From the NCBI GenBank assembly GCA_900753305.1, contig CAADYR010000089.1, positions 1 through 26,626 on the forward strand: 26,626 nt of DNA, in the 5' to 3' direction. A model generated the notes under the pieces. That model did no database searches. It saw nothing but the letters and a program-made list of their open reading frames with translations, and was not told where the DNA came from. The stretch comes from Lachnospiraceae bacterium (GTDB taxonomy: Bacteria > Bacillota > Clostridia > Lachnospirales > Lachnospiraceae). Made by a program: the position numbers and the translations under genes. Shown here piece by piece: positions 23,417 through 26,626 of this stretch. The stretch's first letter is position 1. Each line of letters starts with the position of its first letter.

Positions 23417-24151
23417 TTACCAGTCGGAACTCCAGTTTGTATCTCCACTGTCCCAACTGTCGAAAGAATTTGAGTCGTATGAACCACCTGAGTTACTATC
23501 AGAGGAATTCGAATAATCATGATAATACTCTGAATCATAAAAGCTTTTACCATTATCAGTGTCTTTGAAAAATTCATTTTCTCTTTCCGTATACGTATCA
23601 TAGCTGCTATCATATTTCATGGTTGTATCTTTATACCAGTCATTGTCATCTTCATCATATACATACCATGAATTATACCCGTTAAAATAATAATGACTTC
23701 CATTGATATCATAGTATCCACTAAATTCTGACCGCCAAACTACCACCAGAAAAATTAATACACCAATAAGAGGCATTATCACCAAAGGAATCAAAAACAG
23801 TTTTAATACAAACATATCGTATCTTTTACCGGAATATGTATGCGTATCTTTTTTTCTTTTGCTGTCATTGGGATCTAATACAAGACCACGGTTTCTGGAT
23901 TCTTCATCCATTTTGTCATATAAAATCTGACAGGCTTCACTTTCTGATTTACCTCTGTATCTCTCAAATTTTGCGCCGGTATCTTTATTTTTTGCTACTA
24001 CATACTCATCAGTATAAACATCGTAGTAAATATAGAACCATCTTGGTTCATTCCCTTTATTTTCTCCAAGTGCAAATCGCATCTTTTCTAAAGGCAAATG
24101 GCGGTCTGCTGCAAACTGCCTGAATTCTTCAATGGAATTAATTTTTGCCAT
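23417..24151 (-). CDS. Single-pass membrane protein with Tyr/Asp/Ser-rich tail
   Basis: 244 residues, no family recognised. Residues 1-110 are soluble and charged (SIEEFRQFAADRHLPLEKMR, EPRWFYIYYDVYTDEYVVAK). A single hydrophobic segment follows at about 115-140 (LKLFLIPLVIMPLIGVLIFL). The last 100 residues are very rich in Tyr, Asp, Ser, Asn and Gly and end in an Asp/Trp/Ser stretch (SWDSGDTNWSSDW). With no signal peptide, the N-terminal part is probably cytosolic and the acidic tail outside. AAGGAG lies eight nt before the ATG. It follows the glycosidase gene by 66 bp on the same strand. The reading frame is complete and has gene-like codon use. Confidence 0.7.
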   Translation of the reverse strand: MAKINSIEEFRQFAADRHLPLEKMRFALGENKGNEPRWFYIYYDVYTDEYVVAKNKDTGAKFERYRGKSESEACQILYDKMDEESRNRGLVLDPNDSKRKKDTHTYSGKRYDMFVLKLFLIPLVIMPLIGVLIFLVVVWRSEFSGYYDINGSHYYFNGYNSWYVYDEDDNDWYKDTTMKYDSSYDTYTERENEFFKDTDNGKSFYDSEYYHDYSNSSDSNSGGSYDSNSFDSWDSGDTNWSSDW

Positions 24152-24217
24152 TTCAAATCACTCCTTAGGCGCATTTTACACGATATTTATTACGAAATCA
24201 AATTGTTGTATTTTCCC

Positions 24218-25321
24218 TTACAGTCTCATTTCAAATTCCTGATTTCTGTCACAGGTAAGTTTACCATCTTTTACTTCTAATAAAGCCACCTGTATACATG
24301 CCCTTCCATCCTCTGCATCAGCAACATATGACTTGTCCAGTCTATGTTCGTTCGTAAAGTAGGGATGTGTAAAGTAGAAAATATAGGCTACATCACCTTT
24401 TGATACTACATCTGCATGGCTAGCCATAACACCATCACAGTTACGACTGCCTCCATCCCTCAGAATGTATCCCTGTCTCTTCCAATGTGTGTAATCCTCT
24501 GTCTCATAGACGCCAAGACCATTCCATTCATCTGTGATCATCCATTTCTTACCGCCCAGTTCAAATACATTAGGGCCTTCATGACTGTTATAGTCAATTT
24601 CCTTTCCACATACTTCCCAATGATACAGATCACTGCTGATAGCGCTGTATGTATACGAATGATTTCCTTCGTCCTTGTACCACATTTTATACTGACCATT
24701 GCCTATGGGATGCACGCAAGCATCGATCACCCTCTCTGAGGACAGCTTCAATACACTTTCAAAATGCCACTGCCATAGATCATCTGCGGTATAATGTACG
24801 ATATGTCTGGGCCAGTTCCAATCTGTAGGAACACCTGTGATATAACTTACATACATATGGTATTTACCCTCTGCATAAATGATCTCCGGTGCCCAGAATG
24901 TATTATGTCCCGGTTCAAAATCCAGTCCCGGCAGAGTTCCACGGTAGAGCCAGCGGATTCCGTCTGTAGAAGATGCCACACCTATTGCAGTTCCATGAAT
25001 ATGACACACACCTATACTGTTGACCGCACTTCTTCTCTGTGTATAGAGCATCCACCACTGCTTTTCCTTATGATTCCATATCACTACCGGATCTGTAGGT
25101 GCATCATAGATCGGATCTCTGTATAAAGGTGCAGGTACAATGCATTCTTTCCAGACCGAGCCAACATCCAGACCTTGTCTCGTAAGCCATTCATCCTCTA
25201 CAGATACCCTCTTTTCTTCCCCTGACTCATTCACTAAAGTAACGGATACTCTGGGTTTCTGCCCGGGTGCTAATTCTTCACAACCATAATCCCCATCAAA
25301 AATCTGCCTGATCGTCCACAT
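24218..25321 (-). CDS. Glycoside hydrolase, GH43/GH117-like beta-propeller
   Basis: 367 residues with the repeating pattern of a five-bladed beta-propeller. YDAPTDPVVIWNHKEKQWWM carries the likely first catalytic Asp, FWAPEIIYAEGKYHMYVSYI the second blade, and NSHEGPNVFELGGKKWMI the conserved Glu of the EGPxxF motif. Enzymes of these families cleave arabino-, xylo- or agaro-type linkages; the substrate cannot be named here. There is no signal peptide, so it is probably cytosolic and acts on imported oligosaccharides. AAGGAG ten nt before the ATG fixes the start at 25321, which overlaps the end of the upstream chemoreceptor gene by 26 nt. No transporter or other sugar genes are in view. Confidence 0.75.
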   Translation of the reverse strand: MWTIRQIFDGDYGCEELAPGQKPRVSVTLVNESGEEKRVSVEDEWLTRQGLDVGSVWKECIVPAPLYRDPIYDAPTDPVVIWNHKEKQWWMLYTQRRSAVNSIGVCHIHGTAIGVASSTDGIRWLYRGTLPGLDFEPGHNTFWAPEIIYAEGKYHMYVSYITGVPTDWNWPRHIVHYTADDLWQWHFESVLKLSSERVIDACVHPIGNGQYKMWYKDEGNHSYTYSAISSDLYHWEVCGKEIDYNSHEGPNVFELGGKKWMITDEWNGLGVYETEDYTHWKRQGYILRDGGSRNCDGVMASHADVVSKGDVAYIFYFTHPYFTNEHRLDKSYVADAEDGRACIQVALLEVKDGKLTCDRNQEFEMRL

Positions 25322-26626
25322 AAATGTCTGTCTCCTTACCCATTTTCAAGTCATAAATCGATTTAATTGTATTATACTTACATCCATTACTTTTTTCAAT
25401 TATCCCTTCATTTTCCTCTGCTGAATCGGCAAGTCCGGCAATAATTCTGGACATGCTGTCTTTTGCCTGATTCATATCTGTGACATTCTTCTGCATATCC
25501 ATTTCTTTTTGGTTGATATCACCGATACTCTCGTTCAGTTCATCAAAAATTCTCTTCGTCTGATCTACACTTTCTTCCTGCTTTCTCAATGCATTACTGA
25601 TAAGCGACATTGCCTTTACAATTCCTTCTGTCTTATCTACGAGTTCCTGAATTTTTGCACCAATTTGTGCTGCAGAGCTGTTGGACTGTTCGGCAAGCTT
25701 CTGAATCTGCTGTGCAACCACTGCAAACCCTTTCCCTGCATCTCCTGCTCTGGCAGCTTCAATGCTGGCATTCAGTGCCAGAAGATTTGTCTCTTCTGCT
25801 ATATCTGTGATATACTCTGTAACACTCTTGATCTGCTGTACTGAATCATTGGTAACAGCTACCTGTTCTTCTATGTCTTTGGCTGTATCCTGTGATTCCC
25901 TGCTGCTTTCAAGAAGTGCCCCCAGAATACTCTGGCTTTCTTTTGCAGATTCTGTCATCTTCTCAGATATCTTACTGATATCATTGATCTGCTCTAACAT
26001 CAGATTAATCGCAGTATTGGTTACTTCAACATCTTCAGTGGCGCTTCTGCTCTGTTCTCTTTGTTCATTTGCAGTCGTATAAATATGTTCTACATCGGAA
26101 CTTGTTTCCTTTGCTACAGAAATGACCTGATTTTTACCCTGAGTTTTTCAGTTCCCTGTGCAAGTTCACCAAATTCATCAGTTCTATGTGTCTTGAGCAG
26201 TCGGCCATCTGATAAGTCTCCCATGGATACCTTAAGCAATACACGCCTAACATCATGCAATACTTTGGTCAATGCTCCTATATACAGGAAGATAAAAATG
26301 ACAACTGCAACAAAAATGGCTAATGATATCGCTACACAGATAAAGATGTAACGATTTACAACGTAATTTAAATCATCTGCCGATTGAGATGCCATAATAG
26401 CTCCAATTACACTTCCGTCGCTTGACTGTGTAATTGGAATGATATATGCATGGCACATCTTTTTATCAATTTCAATATTTTTGTACCAAAGCTCCGCTCC
26501 CTGCGCCAATGTATAGTCTTTGATATTATTTCCTGCCTGCATGCCAATCCACCGCAGATTGTCTTCATTTGTAATAGAAGTCATTACAGCCGTGTTCTGA
26601 AAGAAATCTGATACTCCCTCCATTAA
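25296..26626 (-). pseudogene. Methyl-accepting chemotaxis protein, frameshifted and cut by window edge
   Basis: The visible N-terminal part is the end of an extracellular Cache-like sensor (MEGVSDFFQN, ELWYKNIEIDKKMCHAYIIP, GSVIGAIMAS), one membrane segment (YIFICVAISLAIFVAVVIFI) and a HAMP domain. The frame then shifts near 26131-26135, where one base is missing from a run of five A; restoring it joins VKNQVISVAKETSS. The signalling domain follows, with the highly conserved tip AEETNLLALNASIEAARAGD and FAVVAQQIQKLAEQS. The 5' end lies outside the window. Chemoreceptors pass ligand binding to the CheA kinase; no other chemotaxis gene is visible. Its stop at 25296 lies inside the glycosidase gene start. 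Confidence 0.9.

Noticed and set aside
1..26626. Defence system, prophage or CRISPR array
   Set aside because: No regularly spaced repeats, nucleases, integrases, reverse transcriptases or phage structural genes were seen on either strand.

Overview
The window reads as the chromosome of a low-to-mid GC Gram-positive anaerobe, most likely a gut Lachnospiraceae-type Clostridium relative. The reasons are strong AGGAGG-type ribosome sites, an ECF riboflavin transporter behind an FMN riboswitch, a DUF438/PAS protein, an L-2-amino-thiazoline-4-carboxylate hydrolase relative, Sapep-type M20 dipeptidase, CMD-cupin and flavodoxin genes. Most genes lie on the minus strand. The species call is inference; no rRNA or tRNA is present.

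Layout. 1-1490: a frameshifted MATE exporter behind a textbook MerR-type promoter (19-bp spacer with internal dyad), with no merR gene in view. 1487-3990: the best defined unit, promoter > FMN riboswitch > terminator > ribU > FAD-dependent oxidoreductase, so flavin level sets both flavin import and a flavoenzyme. 4062-5842: eroded genes (CPBP protease, ATC hydrolase, 5'-truncated LysR). 5868-8300: an intact MATE exporter, then an ArsR/DUF2087 regulator and a damaged partner gene behind a consensus promoter flanked by two direct repeats. 8302-11071: LprI-type lipoprotein, cobI with a leader ending in a terminator, a centre-deleted LysR, and two copies (long and short) of a fold-back repeat. 11107-16960: aldo/keto reductase, Sapep dipeptidase, a gutted metal ATPase beside intact csoR, PfkB kinase, CMD-cupin and flavodoxin. 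17086-21291: broken LysR and sugar-binding lipoprotein, DUF438/hemerythrin/PAS protein and a PAS-GAF-GGDEF protein. 21369-26626: broken aldo/keto reductase divergent from a tetR with its own promoter and palindrome, ArsC-family protein, a residual HD hydrolase, a membrane protein with a Tyr/Asp/Ser-rich tail, a GH43/117-like glycosidase, and a frameshifted chemoreceptor that runs off the right edge.

The most striking overall feature is damage. About a dozen genes are broken, of two kinds: single-base losses at or beside short base runs (MATE 1, CPBP, ATC hydrolase, chemoreceptor), which may be sequencing errors; and genes that keep recognisable ends but have lost the middle, often with an in-frame TAG as well (two LysRs, sugar-binding protein, aldo/keto reductase 2, HD hydrolase, metal ATPase). 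The second kind looks like genuine reductive decay, or an assembly problem that read mapping would reveal. I found no CRISPR array, prophage, transposase or defence locus. The nearest thing to an undescribed element is the fold-back repeat pair.
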